This document shows positions 35,598-46,390 of a stretch of 64,000 nt of DNA, piece by piece. This DNA is from Larus michahellis (taxonomy: Eukaryota; Chordata; Aves; Charadriiformes; Laridae). Positions within the stretch are counted from its first letter, which is position 1, and every line of letters begins with the position of its first letter. The notes below the pieces were generated by a model. It had not been told where the DNA came from and did no database searches. It saw only the letters and a program-made list of their open reading frames with translations. The position numbers and the translations under genes were made by a program. Where the stretch lies: contig NC_133910.1 of NCBI RefSeq assembly GCF_964199755.1, forward strand, positions 3,494,501 to 3,558,500, written 5' to 3'.

Positions 35598-36030
35598 GTT
35601 CAGCACACGCTGCGGTGGGCTGTGGAGAGCTGGTGGGGACGGACTCCTCCTCCTCTGGCACGCTGCAGCGGCGGGTGTCCCGCTAGGAGAGGAAGAGAGG
35701 CCACGGTCAATGCCTGGCCCAGGGAGGGCTGGGGTGAAGCCCAGGTCCCTGGAGGAGGAAACCCGCCCAGCTCCCCAGGGTGAAGGTTCCCGCACAGCTC
35801 ACCTCTGCTGCAGCAAGCGCGTCTCCTGTCTGCCCCGGCTGCCTGAGCCAGCCAGGGCCGGGGAAAAACCTGCAGTGGCTGCGGGGACGGGCACTGAGAG
35901 CTGCAGTCACCAGCTCCCAGGGCACCGGCCCAGCACCGAGCCAAAGGCTTCTGCTCCGCACTCCAAACCTCGCCCAAACGCTCAGCTGGAGCACTCACGC
36001 ACGAGCCAGCTGGGAGAGGCCGGGTGCCCC

Positions 36031-36121
36031 AATATAAGCACCGAGGGCCGTGATGTCACAAGGCATGGCCGGGAGACGTCACAATGCATGGCCGGGGGAT
36101 GTCCTAATGCATGGCGCAGGG
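36031..36121 (-). promoter_or_regulatory. TATA box and CRE-like repeats, copy 7
   Basis: TATA at 36031-36037, B-type spacing. The first repeat has AAGGCATGG instead of AATGCATGG. Confidence 0.65.
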
Positions 36122-37369
36122 ATGCCACCACGGCCCGTCCTCGTCTGCAGCGCTCGCCCCAGCAGCCCTGCAGCCCCAGCACACGCCTCGGGGCTTACGG
36201 CAACGTCACTGCCCGCTCCATCCCCCACATCTTCTGGCGTGTGTTCAGCATTGCTGCTTCAAATCAGCCACCCGGGCCTTGGCAGTGGCTTCACAGTGGT
36301 TCAGGCAAGCACAGATACGGCAAATAAGCAGCAACTAAAACCCACCTGCGCTCCTGCAAGTGACTATGTCTCATCCTACATTTAAAACCCAAAACCTACC
36401 CGAAATATCACCACAAATCCTATTGTCTTTCCTTGGTTTGAGCAGTTCCTGTGAATTCAATAACTCCAGTAAAGCCATCTCATTCCAGACGTGTTTGATT
36501 TCAAGAAACTTTTAGGAATATGGTCCCTATTCACTTGCTTATGAGGAAAATGATTTGAAGCTTTTAATATTTTAAGGTGATTTTCTTATGCCTTTCTGAG
36601 ATGAACTCGTGTGCTTAGAAGGAGCATGACCATACCATTACTTGCTTCAATCCAGATTGTCACTGCTCGGTAGCTGCATCTTTACTGGATCTGGCCTCCT
36701 TGCCCTGAAGGAACAAGACAGACCACTAGCCCAGGGCACCAAAGGTCTGGTTCGCAGGAAAACACAGCTGGTTTCTAGCTTTGAGCAAAGAGGAAGACCC
36801 TGATGGCTTCGGGCGTCTGGCCTCTGCCGCTTCCAGGCTTCCAGATCTTGACACCATCTTTGCCAACGTGGTTTCGAGTGACATTGGTTCCCACCAATCC
36901 CCAGGCCCTGGTTCACCCCCAAAATGCAGCTGAGGGCTGAGATCGGAAAATGGGGATCAACCAACTCTCCATAGCTGGGCAGAAGGGGAGAGGGAAGCCT
37001 GAGTTCAGCATAAGCGTTACAGGCCATGGCCGTCGATGACCACCCATCTCCAGGTTGGCTCACACGTGCAGTCGCTGCCCGGGCCTGACAGATCCTTCAC
37101 CCTCCCAAGGAGGTGGATTGCCGTCACTCGTTCTTGCGCAGACGGTGTGTGTGAGCACCACAGTGGTTGCTGACCCTTTCATAGGGCCATGATGTGATAT
37201 CCCTTTGGTTAAAAATGCACAGAATCAGCTTGTGATTTCCACTACTATTCCCTCGAGTGAGATTTTTCTTTTTTTTCGGTCAGGGAAAGAGCCATCAGGT
37301 CCTCACTCGCGGTGCAGATGGCAGAGCTTTAATGGGACAGAGTGTAAAGGGCTCGGTTACTGGCTGAGC

Positions 37370-37585
37370 TCTCGTGAATTGCCCTATGCTGGACCCGCTC
37401 CAGTGGTTCCCTGTCCCTCTTGAAGTGGGAAGCCCAAAACTGGATGTGGTATTCCAGGCGTGGCCTCACCAGTGCAGAGTAGAGGGGGAGAATGACCTCC
37501 TTTGACCTACTGGCCACACTCTTCCTTATGCAGCCCAGGATTCCATTGGCCTTTTTGGCAAGAAGGGCACATTGTTGGCTCATGG
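37370..37585 (-). mobile_element. CR1 fragment, unit 7 spacer
   Basis: Same fragment, B-type sequence. Confidence 0.85.
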
Positions 37586-38907
37586 ATAATTTACTGTTTT
37601 TAGAGAAAGGCTGTTGGTGGTGCTGTGATGGATGTCAACTGGGCTGGGGCTGGGAGCCCGCTGCGGCAGGGCTGCGGGAGCACGTGCGTGTTGTTTCAGT
37701 GACTTGAGTCCTTGCACTCACAAGCGAGAGACAGGCAAATAAACATAAGTCCGACTTGAGCATTGCAGCTGGTTTTCTGTAGAGCATGATGATCTTCTGG
37801 AAAAGCCCCGGTGAACCCAGGCCCAGAAAACCACCATGGCACCAAGTCCCCCTTTAGGACCTCATCACATGGAGATCCTGGTCCCCTGTTGATCCACCAG
37901 CTTCTATTTTAGATTTTTTGTATTTAAGCTCATGGAGCAGCACAGCAAAGGTGGTGTAGGGGAAAAGAAGCTTGTTAAAAGACTAGAAAGCATGGCAATG
38001 TCTTGGAGCGCGGTCAGAAAGTGCCTACCATGGTGCAGCTGGGTTCAGCCTTTGGATTAAGCCAGTGATTTCTTCCCAGATGACACCAAATCCAAACCAC
38101 GGGTCAGGCTTTGCAAAGTACAGCAGCACCCTGTTGAGGTTTGCACTCTATGGTTTTGCACGGTGTGGTGCAGTGCATCGAGGTTTGCCTCGTACGGTGC
38201 CGCAGCACAGAGCACACGTGGGAGCTGGGGTGTTATAAACAGGTCCTACCCCCGAGGCTGGAGAGCCATCCCTCAATGTTTCAGCAGAAAGCTATCACTT
38301 TGGGCGCAAACACCTCATTCCGCAGATTCCCTCGTTTTCCCACAACCTTTCCACCCCCAGGGAAACATCAGCCTATTTGCATATTAGAGAAGATGCTGGC
38401 CGGTGAGCTATGGGCAGGTTTTCTCATGAGGTCAGAGCCCTTGTGAGCATTTCCAGTGGTTGCCTGTGGGAGGAAGGAGTCCCTGGGGCTGGCTGGCTGG
38501 CTGCTGACGCAGGGTTGGGGAAAGCCCTCAGCTTCGCCCTGCTGGACAGGACTGAGGATCTATTTCACCCACTGCATGAGGATCCTGGCAGCACCAACCT
38601 GGTGTGTGTGCAGCCAGCACTGGCAGAGCCCACTTGCCCAGCAGGAATGATGGCCACTTACCCACAGTTTTGGCTGATGACTTGCAAATGTGCTTCCTGT
38701 TTAGGAGATGATAAAACCTAACCAGAGCCTGGCTGAACATGCCATGCCAAAGCTCGGCTCATCCCCCTCTCATGGCATTTACTGGATGCTGCCTTGACTT
38801 GTGAAAGCTTTCTTCCTCTTCCCCAGAGCGGTTAAGGTTGGAAGGCACCTCTGGAGGTCATCAGGTCCAATTCTCCTGCTCAGGCAGGGCTACCCAGAGC
38901 TAGATGC

Positions 38908-39081
38908 CCAGGACCGTGTCCCAGGCAATGGACCATGTCCATCACCCCAGCCCCTCTCCCACCAGACGGACCCCGTAGGCCTGAAGAGGTCCTACAGGCA
39001 CCATCCGGCACCCATGGCCCAAGGCAACGGACCATGTCCATCGGCCCAGCCCCTCTCCCACCAGACGGACCCCGTAGGCCT
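38908..39081. repeat. 99-bp minisatellite, 1.8 copies (unit 8)
   Basis: Short form, B-type bases. Confidence 0.92.
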
Positions 39082-39255
39082 TCAGGAGCAGCAGGAAAAA
39101 GGGGAGAAAGCAGCACGGGTGGGATAAGGATGTCTTTATTTGCTGTCAGAGGTAGGTTTTGGAGTCCTGAGCAGGGCCTTCTGGAGCCTGTGGGGGTCGG
39201 CACATGGCCCCGCTGCTGGCCCAGCCCTCCTTTTGCCAGCTGCCAGGGTCTTCTT

Positions 39256-40299
39256 CTAGCATCCGCGGGGTGGTGGCTTCTTGGCGGGTGCGTCCGAGTC
39301 CTGGGAGCTGTCGGCCTTCCTCTTCAGAGGGCGCCGGGGCCCCCGAGGTGAGCAGCTCCTGCTCCGGCTGGGAGCAGAGGCACTGACCACAGCCTCCCCC
39401 AGCTCCTGTCCCCCATGGAAGGCAGCAGAGCTGGTGTGGGCCCCGGGGTTGCACTCCCGTCCTCCTTGGATGTCCGCCCAGCCGGTCATGTTCACCACAC
39501 AGAACTCCCCTGCCTCGTAGAAGCCAGCGGAGGTGCTTCTGACCACCAGGTTGCCCTCCAGTCTTTCTTGGAAGGCCACCCAGCTCGTGCTGGCCCCAGG
39601 ACTGCACTCGCGCCGCCAGCTGAAGACAGCGGAGCCGACGGCGGCCCCAGGGCTGTCCTGCGACCTGCTGGCAGCACGGCACTCGTCCTGGCGCAGGATC
39701 TGGTGGGCTGGCCTCTCCAGGTGTTCTGCCGTGAACTTAATGAGTCCTTGCACGAACAGTATCGTGCCGACTCCCAAGTCTGCCCGCAGCACCTCGACCA
39801 GGTGCCCTTCGTGCAGGCCGTAGACGGGCAGGGCGCTCAGGACCATCTCCTCCAGCATGAGCGCCTGAGGAGGATCTTCCTCAAACATGCGGCCCAGCTC
39901 CTGACGCAGCCAGGGCCACAGGAGCTGCAGGAGAGCCGGGTGCTTCCTGAAAAGGCTCCCCCATTCCATGGCGTGGAGGCCGCCCAGGAGCTCTGCATCC
40001 CCATTGCTTGGCCGGGGTACCTGGGATGCTCTTGGAGGTGGCAGTCCATAAGCTCCCTCTTCTTCGGCCCTGCCCAAGGATGCCGCAGGTGGTCTTGTCG
40101 CATCCTCTTCAAGTGTCTCCCCGCACAGCAAGTGCTGGATGACCGTTGTCCTCCTCCTGCAGACGAGGCACTCGGGGTCGGTCTCTGCCTGCTGCTGGAT
40201 ACACTTGAAACAGAAGCGGTGGTCGCATCGCACCGGACAGGTTGCGTTGTTCCAGGTGTAAAGGCAGATGGGGCAGTGCTCCTCCGAGGCCGTGGCCAT
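39256..40299 (-). CDS. TOPORS-like RING-finger E3 ligase, copy 8
   Basis: Intact B-type protein, identical to copy 9. Differs from copies 3-7 at residues 37 (Gln), 59 (Cys), 99 (Asn), 292 (Ala), 313 (Ser) and 319 (Arg). None of these is a zinc ligand. Intron 40385-40504; poly(A) signal 39135-39140. Confidence 0.85.
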   Translation of the reverse strand: MATASEEHCPICLYTWNNATCPVRCDHRFCFKCIQQQAETDPECLVCRRRTTVIQHLLCGETLEEDATRPPAASLGRAEEEGAYGLPPPRASQVPRPSNGDAELLGGLHAMEWGSLFRKHPALLQLLWPWLRQELGRMFEEDPPQALMLEEMVLSALPVYGLHEGHLVEVLRADLGVGTILFVQGLIKFTAEHLERPAHQILRQDECRAASRSQDSPGAAVGSAVFSWRRECSPGASTSWVAFQERLEGNLVVRSTSAGFYEAGEFCVVNMTGWADIQGGRECNPGAHTSSAAFHGGQELGEAVVSASAPSRSRSCSPRGPRRPLKRKADSSQDSDAPAKKPPPRGC

Positions 40300-40732
40300 G
40301 TTCAGCACACGCTGCGGTGGGCTGTGGAGAGCTGGTGGGGACGGACTCCTCCTCCTCTGGCACGCTGCAGCGGCGGGTGTCCCGCTAGGAGAGGAAGAGA
40401 GGCCACGGTCAATGCCTGGCCCAGGGAGGGCTGGGGTGAAGCCCAGGTCCCTGGAGGAGGAAACCCGCCCAGCTCCCCAGGGTGAAGGTTCCCGCACAGC
40501 TCACCTCTGCTGCAGCAAGCGCGTCTCCTGTCTGCCCCGGCTGCCTGAGCCAGCCAGGGCCGGGGAAAAACCTGCAGTGGCTGCGGGGACGGGCACTGAG
40601 AGCTGCAGTCACCAGCTCCCAGGGCACCGGCCCAGCACCGAGCCAAAGGCTTCTGCTCCGCACTCCAAACCTCGCCCAAACGCTCAGCTGGAGCACTCAC
40701 GCACGAGCCAGCTGGGAGAGGCCGGGTGCCCC

Positions 40733-40823
40733 AATATAAGCACCGAGGGCCGTGATGTCACAATGCATGGCCGGGAGACGTCACAATGCATGGCCGGGGG
40801 ATGTCCTAATGCATGGCGCAGGG
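40733..40823 (-). promoter_or_regulatory. TATA box and CRE-like repeats, copy 8
   Basis: TATA at 40733-40739, B-type spacing, ATGCATGG in all three repeats. Confidence 0.65.
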
Positions 40824-42071
40824 ATGCCACCACGGCCCGTCCTCGTCTGCAGCGCTCGCCCCAGCAGCCCTGCAGCCCCAGCACACGCCTCGGGGCTTAC
40901 GGCAACGTCACTGCCCGCTCCATCCCCCACATCTTCTGGCGTGTGTTCAGCATTGCTGCTTCAAATCAGCCACCCGGGCCTTGGCAGTGGCTTCACAGTG
41001 GTTCAGGCAAGCACAGATACGGCAAATAAGCAGCAACTAAAACCCACCTGCGCTCCTGCAAGTGACTATGTCTCATCCTACATTTAAAACCCAAAACCTA
41101 CCCGAAATATCACCACAAATCCTATTGTCTTTCCTTGGTTTGAGCAGTTCCTGTGAATTCAATAACTCCAGTAAAGCCATCTCATTCCAGACGTGTTTGA
41201 TTTCAAGAAACTTTTAGGAATATGGTCCCTATTCACTTGCTTATGAGGAAAATGATTTGAAGCTTTTAATATTTTAAGGTGATTTTCTTATGCCTTTCTG
41301 AGATGAACTCGTGTGCTTAGAAGGAGCATGACCATACCATTACTTGCTTCAATCCAGATTGTCACTGCTCGGTAGCTGCATCTTTACTGGATCTGGCCTC
41401 CTTGCCCTGAAGGAACAAGACAGACCACTAGCCCAGGGCACCAAAGGTCTGGTTCGCAGGAAAACACAGCTGGTTTCTAGCTTTGAGCAAAGAGGAAGAC
41501 CCTGATGGCTTCGGGCGTCTGGCCTCTGCCGCTTCCAGGCTTCCAGATCTTGACACCATCTTTGCCAACGTGGTTTCGAGTGACATTGGTTCCCACCAAT
41601 CCCCAGGCCCTGGTTCACCCCCAAAATGCAGCTGAGGGCTGAGATCGGAAAATGGGGATCAACCAACTCTCCATAGCTGGGCAGAAGGGGAGAGGGAAGC
41701 CTGAGTTCAGCATAAGCGTTACAGGCCATGGCCGTCGATGACCACCCATCTCCAGGTTGGCTCACACGTGCAGTCGCTGCCCGGGCCTGACAGATCCTTC
41801 ACCCTCCCAAGGAGGTGGATTGCCGTCACTCGTTCTTGCGCAGACGGTGTGTGTGAGCACCACAGTGGTTGCTGACCCTTTCATAGGGCCATGATGTGAT
41901 ATCCCTTTGGTTAAAAATGCACAGAATCAGCTTGTGATTTCCACTACTATTCCCTCGAGTGAGATTTTTCTTTTTTTTCGGTCAGGGAAAGAGCCATCAG
42001 GTCCTCACTCGCGGTGCAGATGGCAGAGCTTTAATGGGACAGAGTGTAAAGGGCTCGGTTACTGGCTGAGC

Positions 42072-42287
42072 TCTCGTGAATTGCCCTATGCTGGACCCGC
42101 TCCAGTGGTTCCCTGTCCCTCTTGAAGTGGGAAGCCCAAAACTGGATGTGGTATTCCAGGCGTGGCCTCACCAGTGCAGAGTAGAGGGGGAGAATGACCT
42201 CCTTTGACCTACTGGCCACACTCTTCCTTATGCAGCCCAGGATTCCATTGGCCTTTTTGGCAAGAAGGGCACATTGTTGGCTCATGG
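42072..42287 (-). mobile_element. CR1 fragment, unit 8 spacer
   Basis: Same fragment, B-type sequence. Confidence 0.85.
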
Positions 42288-43609
42288 ATAATTTACTGTT
42301 TTTAGAGAAAGGCTGTTGGTGGTGCTGTGATGGATGTCAACTGGGCTGGGGCTGGGAGCCCGCTGCGGCAGGGCTGCGGGAGCACGTGCGTGTTGTTTCA
42401 GTGACTTGAGTCCTTGCACTCACAAGCGAGAGACAGGCAAATAAACATAAGTCCGACTTGAGCATTGCAGCTGGTTTTCTGTAGAGCATGATGATCTTCT
42501 GGAAAAGCCCCGGTGAACCCAGGCCCAGAAAACCACCATGGCACCAAGTCCCCCTTTAGGACCTCATCACATGGAGATCCTGGTCCCCTGTTGATCCACC
42601 AGCTTCTATTTTAGATTTTTTGTATTTAAGCTCATGGAGCAGCACAGCAAAGGTGGTGTAGGGGAAAAGAAGCTTGTTAAAAGACTAGAAAGCATGGCAA
42701 TGTCTTGGAGCGCGGTCAGAAAGTGCCTACCATGGTGCAGCTGGGTTCAGCCTTTGGATTAAGCCAGTGATTTCTTCCCAGATGACACCAAATCCAAACC
42801 ACGGGTCAGGCTTTGCAAAGTACAGCAGCACCCTGTTGAGGTTTGCACTCTATGGTTTTGCACGGTGTGGTGCAGTGCATCGAGGTTTGCCTCGTACGGT
42901 GCCGCAGCACAGAGCACACGTGGGAGCTGGGGTGTTATAAACAGGTCCTACCCCCGAGGCTGGAGAGCCATCCCTCAATGTTTCAGCAGAAAGCTATCAC
43001 TTTGGGCGCAAACACCTCATTCCGCAGATTCCCTCGTTTTCCCACAACCTTTCCACCCCCAGGGAAACATCAGCCTATTTGCATATTAGAGAAGATGCTG
43101 GCCGGTGAGCTATGGGCAGGTTTTCTCATGAGGTCAGAGCCCTTGTGAGCATTTCCAGTGGTTGCCTGTGGGAGGAAGGAGTCCCTGGGGCTGGCTGGCT
43201 GGCTGCTGACGCAGGGTTGGGGAAAGCCCTCAGCTTCGCCCCGCTGGACAGGACTGAGGATCTATTTCACCCACTGCATGAGGATCCTGGCAGCACCAAC
43301 CTGGTGTGTGTGCAGCCAGCACTGGCAGAGCCCACTTGCCCAGCAGGAATGATGGCCACTTACCCACAGTTTTGGCTGATGACTTGCAAATGTGCTTCCT
43401 GTTTAGGAGATGATAAAACCTAACCAGAGCCTGGCTGAACATGCCATGCCAAAGCTCGGCTCATCCCCCTCTCATGGCATTTACTGGATGCTGCCTTGAC
43501 TTGTGAAAGCTTTCTTCCTCTTCCCCAGAGCGGTTAAGGTTGGAAGGCACCTCTGGAGGTCATCAGGTCCAATTCTCCTGCTCAGGCAGGGCTACCCAGA
43601 GCTAGATGC

Positions 43610-43783
43610 CCAGGACCGTGTCCCAGGCAATGGACCATGTCCATCACCCCAGCCCCTCTCCCACCAGACGGACCCCGTAGGCCTGAAGAGGTCCTACAGG
43701 CACCATCCGGCACCCATGGCCCAAGGCAACGGACCATGTCCATCGGCCCAGCCCCTCTCCCACCAGACGGACCCCGTAGGCCT
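43610..43783. repeat. 99-bp minisatellite, 1.8 copies (unit 9)
   Basis: Short form, same as unit 8. Confidence 0.92.
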
Positions 43784-43957
43784 TCAGGAGCAGCAGGAAA
43801 AAGGGGAGAAAGCAGCACGGGTGGGATAAGGATGTCTTTATTTGCTGTCAGAGGTAGGTTTTGGAGTCCTGAGCAGGGCCTTCTGGAGCCTGTGGGGGTC
43901 GGCACATGGCCCCGCTGCTGGCCCAGCCCTCCTTTTGCCAGCTGCCAGGGTCTTCTT

Positions 43958-45001
43958 CTAGCATCCGCGGGGTGGTGGCTTCTTGGCGGGTGCGTCCGAG
44001 TCCTGGGAGCTGTCGGCCTTCCTCTTCAGAGGGCGCCGGGGCCCCCGAGGTGAGCAGCTCCTGCTCCGGCTGGGAGCAGAGGCACTGACCACAGCCTCCC
44101 CCAGCTCCTGTCCCCCATGGAAGGCAGCAGAGCTGGTGTGGGCCCCGGGGTTGCACTCCCGTCCTCCTTGGATGTCCGCCCAGCCGGTCATGTTCACCAC
44201 ACAGAACTCCCCTGCCTCGTAGAAGCCAGCGGAGGTGCTTCTGACCACCAGGTTGCCCTCCAGTCTTTCTTGGAAGGCCACCCAGCTCGTGCTGGCCCCA
44301 GGACTGCACTCGCGCCGCCAGCTGAAGACAGCGGAGCCGACGGCGGCCCCAGGGCTGTCCTGCGACCTGCTGGCAGCACGGCACTCGTCCTGGCGCAGGA
44401 TCTGGTGGGCTGGCCTCTCCAGGTGTTCTGCCGTGAACTTAATGAGTCCTTGCACGAACAGTATCGTGCCGACTCCCAAGTCTGCCCGCAGCACCTCGAC
44501 CAGGTGCCCTTCGTGCAGGCCGTAGACGGGCAGGGCGCTCAGGACCATCTCCTCCAGCATGAGCGCCTGAGGAGGATCTTCCTCAAACATGCGGCCCAGC
44601 TCCTGACGCAGCCAGGGCCACAGGAGCTGCAGGAGAGCCGGGTGCTTCCTGAAAAGGCTCCCCCATTCCATGGCGTGGAGGCCGCCCAGGAGCTCTGCAT
44701 CCCCATTGCTTGGCCGGGGTACCTGGGATGCTCTTGGAGGTGGCAGTCCATAAGCTCCCTCTTCTTCGGCCCTGCCCAAGGATGCCGCAGGTGGTCTTGT
44801 CGCATCCTCTTCAAGTGTCTCCCCGCACAGCAAGTGCTGGATGACCGTTGTCCTCCTCCTGCAGACGAGGCACTCGGGGTCGGTCTCTGCCTGCTGCTGG
44901 ATACACTTGAAACAGAAGCGGTGGTCGCATCGCACCGGACAGGTTGCGTTGTTCCAGGTGTAAAGGCAGATGGGGCAGTGCTCCTCCGAGGCCGTGGCCA
45001 T
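43958..45001 (-). CDS. TOPORS-like RING-finger E3 ligase, copy 9
   Basis: Intact B-type protein, identical to copy 8. The array is cut only about 170 bp upstream of the promoter repeats, so this copy keeps its TATA and CRE-like elements but lacks the distal spacer present in the other units. Intron 45087-45206; poly(A) signal 43837-43842. Confidence 0.85.
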   Translation of the reverse strand: MATASEEHCPICLYTWNNATCPVRCDHRFCFKCIQQQAETDPECLVCRRRTTVIQHLLCGETLEEDATRPPAASLGRAEEEGAYGLPPPRASQVPRPSNGDAELLGGLHAMEWGSLFRKHPALLQLLWPWLRQELGRMFEEDPPQALMLEEMVLSALPVYGLHEGHLVEVLRADLGVGTILFVQGLIKFTAEHLERPAHQILRQDECRAASRSQDSPGAAVGSAVFSWRRECSPGASTSWVAFQERLEGNLVVRSTSAGFYEAGEFCVVNMTGWADIQGGRECNPGAHTSSAAFHGGQELGEAVVSASAPSRSRSCSPRGPRRPLKRKADSSQDSDAPAKKPPPRGC

Positions 45002-45434
45002 GTTCAGCACACGCTGCGGTGGGCTGTGGAGAGCTGGTGGGGACGGACTCCTCCTCCTCTGGCACGCTGCAGCGGCGGGTGTCCCGCTAGGAGAGGAAGA
45101 GAGGCCACGGTCAATGCCTGGCCCAGGGAGGGCTGGGGTGAAGCCCAGGTCCCTGGAGGAGGAAACCCGCCCAGCTCCCCAGGGTGAAGGTTCCCGCACA
45201 GCTCACCTCTGCTGCAGCAAGCGCGTCTCCTGTCTGCCCCGGCTGCCTGAGCCAGCCAGGGCCGGGGAAAAACCTGCAGTGGCTGCGGGGACGGGCACTG
45301 AGAGCTGCAGTCACCAGCTCCCAGGGCACCGGCCCAGCACCGAGCCAAAGGCTTCTGCTCCGCACTCCAAACCTCGCCCAAACGCTCAGCTGGAGCACTC
45401 ACGCACGAGCCGGCTGGGAGAGGCCGGGTGCCCC

Positions 45435-45525
45435 AATATAAGCACCGAGGGCCGTGATGTCACAAGGCATGGCCGGGAGATGTCACAAGGCATGGCCGGG
45501 GGATGTCCTAATGCATGGCGCAGGG
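45435..45525 (-). promoter_or_regulatory. TATA box and CRE-like repeats, copy 9
   Basis: TATA at 45435-45441. The second CRE-like site is weakened here (GATGTCAC instead of GACGTCAC), and two repeats carry AAGGCATGG. Confidence 0.62.
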
Positions 45526-45799
45526 ATGCCACCATGGCCCGTCCTCGTCTGCAGCGCTCGCCCCAGCAGCCCTGCAGCCCCAGCACACGCCTCGGGGCTT
45601 ACGGCAACGTCACTGCCCGCTCCATCCCCCACATCTTCTGGCGTGTGTTCAGCATTGCTGCTTCAAATCAGCCACCCGGGCCTTGGCAGTGGCTTCCCAG
45701 AGCCCTGTCAGTTCGCTTTGGCCTGAAGTGGCCCCCGTCTCCAGGGATACACAGCAGGAGGGTTGCTGGGGAGCCCAGCTCAAGAAGAGCGAGCCCAGA

Positions 45800-46390
45800 G
45801 GACCACTACCCTCTCCTACTGGCAATACATTGTATAATGCAGCCCAGGGTGGCATTAGCCCTCTTTGCAGCAAGGGCACGTTCCTGGCTCAGGTGCAACT
45901 TGGGGTCCCCCAGGTCCTTTTCTGCCAAGCTGATTTCCAGCTGGGTGGCTCCCAGCGTGTTTTGGTGCTTGGGATTGTTCCTCCCCAGGGGCAGGACTTT
46001 GCACTTCTCCTCCTCCTCCTCGTTGAGCTTCAGGAGGTTCCTGCCAGCCCATTTCTCCAGCCTCTCCAGGTCCCTCTGGATGGCAGCACAACCCTCTGGC
46101 ATCTCAGCCTCACCTCCCTGTCTGGTATCATCAGCAAAAATTGCTGGGAGTCCACTCTGCCCCATCACACAGATCCTTGACGAAGATGTTAAAGAGGCCT
46201 TGACACAGGATTCCCAGGACTGACCCCTGGCGTACACAACTAGTCAGTGGCCTCCAACTAGACTTCGTGCCACCCATCACCACCCTCCTGGCCCTTCAGC
46301 CAGTTTTCAATCCACCTCACTCTCTGCTCAGCCAGCCCCAACAGCTCATCCAACATCTCAAAAACCCAACAGCGGAAGGCTCCAAATCAC
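45800..46390 (-). mobile_element. CR1 LINE reverse-transcriptase fragment
   Basis: On the - strand, frame-shifted translation shows a QGSVLG...LFNIFV-type motif (about 46180-46240), then the catalytic FADD motif (about 46127-46140), then EGCAAIQRDLERLEKWA and KCKVLPLGRNNP. These are successive parts of the CR1 reverse transcriptase. The reading frame is broken, there is a Glu-rich codon expansion, and both element ends are missing. It lies about 100 bp beyond the truncated end of the array. Confidence 0.88.

Larger units (their letters stand above)
33836..38636. repeat. Array unit 7 (A-to-B mosaic)
   Basis: 4801 bp. Same mosaic structure as unit 5: long minisatellite and A-type CDS, then the B-type 5'-UTR deletion and spacer. 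It differs from unit 5 at a promoter-repeat base (AAGGCATGG near 36060, as in units 1 and 9). Confidence 0.93.
38637..43338. repeat. Array unit 8 (type B)
   Basis: 4702 bp, the shortest complete form: short minisatellite, 6-bp deletion, short poly-T and B-type codons (Cys59, Asn99, Ala292, Ser313). Confidence 0.95.
5193..45697. repeat. Nine-unit tandem array carrying TOPORS-like RING genes
   Basis: Direct comparison shows eight complete head-to-tail units and one partial unit. Unit starts, marked by the string CCCAGCAGGAATGATGG, are at 5193, 9902, 14710, 19518, 24326, 29127, 33836, 38637 and 43339. Spacings of 4709, 4808, 4808, 4808, 4801, 4709, 4801 and 4702 bp are fully explained by three indels: one 99-bp minisatellite copy, a 6-bp deletion and one T. 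Order within a unit (+ strand): CR1 3'-end fragment, 99-bp minisatellite, poly(A) signal, leftward CDS, 5'-UTR intron, promoter, spacer with a second CR1 fragment. Left homology stops at 5193. Right homology stops at about 45697, inside the spacer. Confidence 0.97.
43339..45697. repeat. Array unit 9 (type B, truncated)
   Basis: About 2358 bp. It contains a complete minisatellite, gene and promoter, but the spacer is cut at about 45697 in the string GGCAGTGGCTTC. Beyond this the sequence is unrelated, and a CR1 fragment follows about 100 bp later. The promoter repeats differ most from the consensus, again as expected for an edge copy. Confidence 0.95.

Noticed and set aside
44970-46223. 417-codon + strand frame crossing the array end
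   Set aside because: It joins a shadow frame of unit 9 to the antisense of a CR1 fragment; length is an accident of the truncation.
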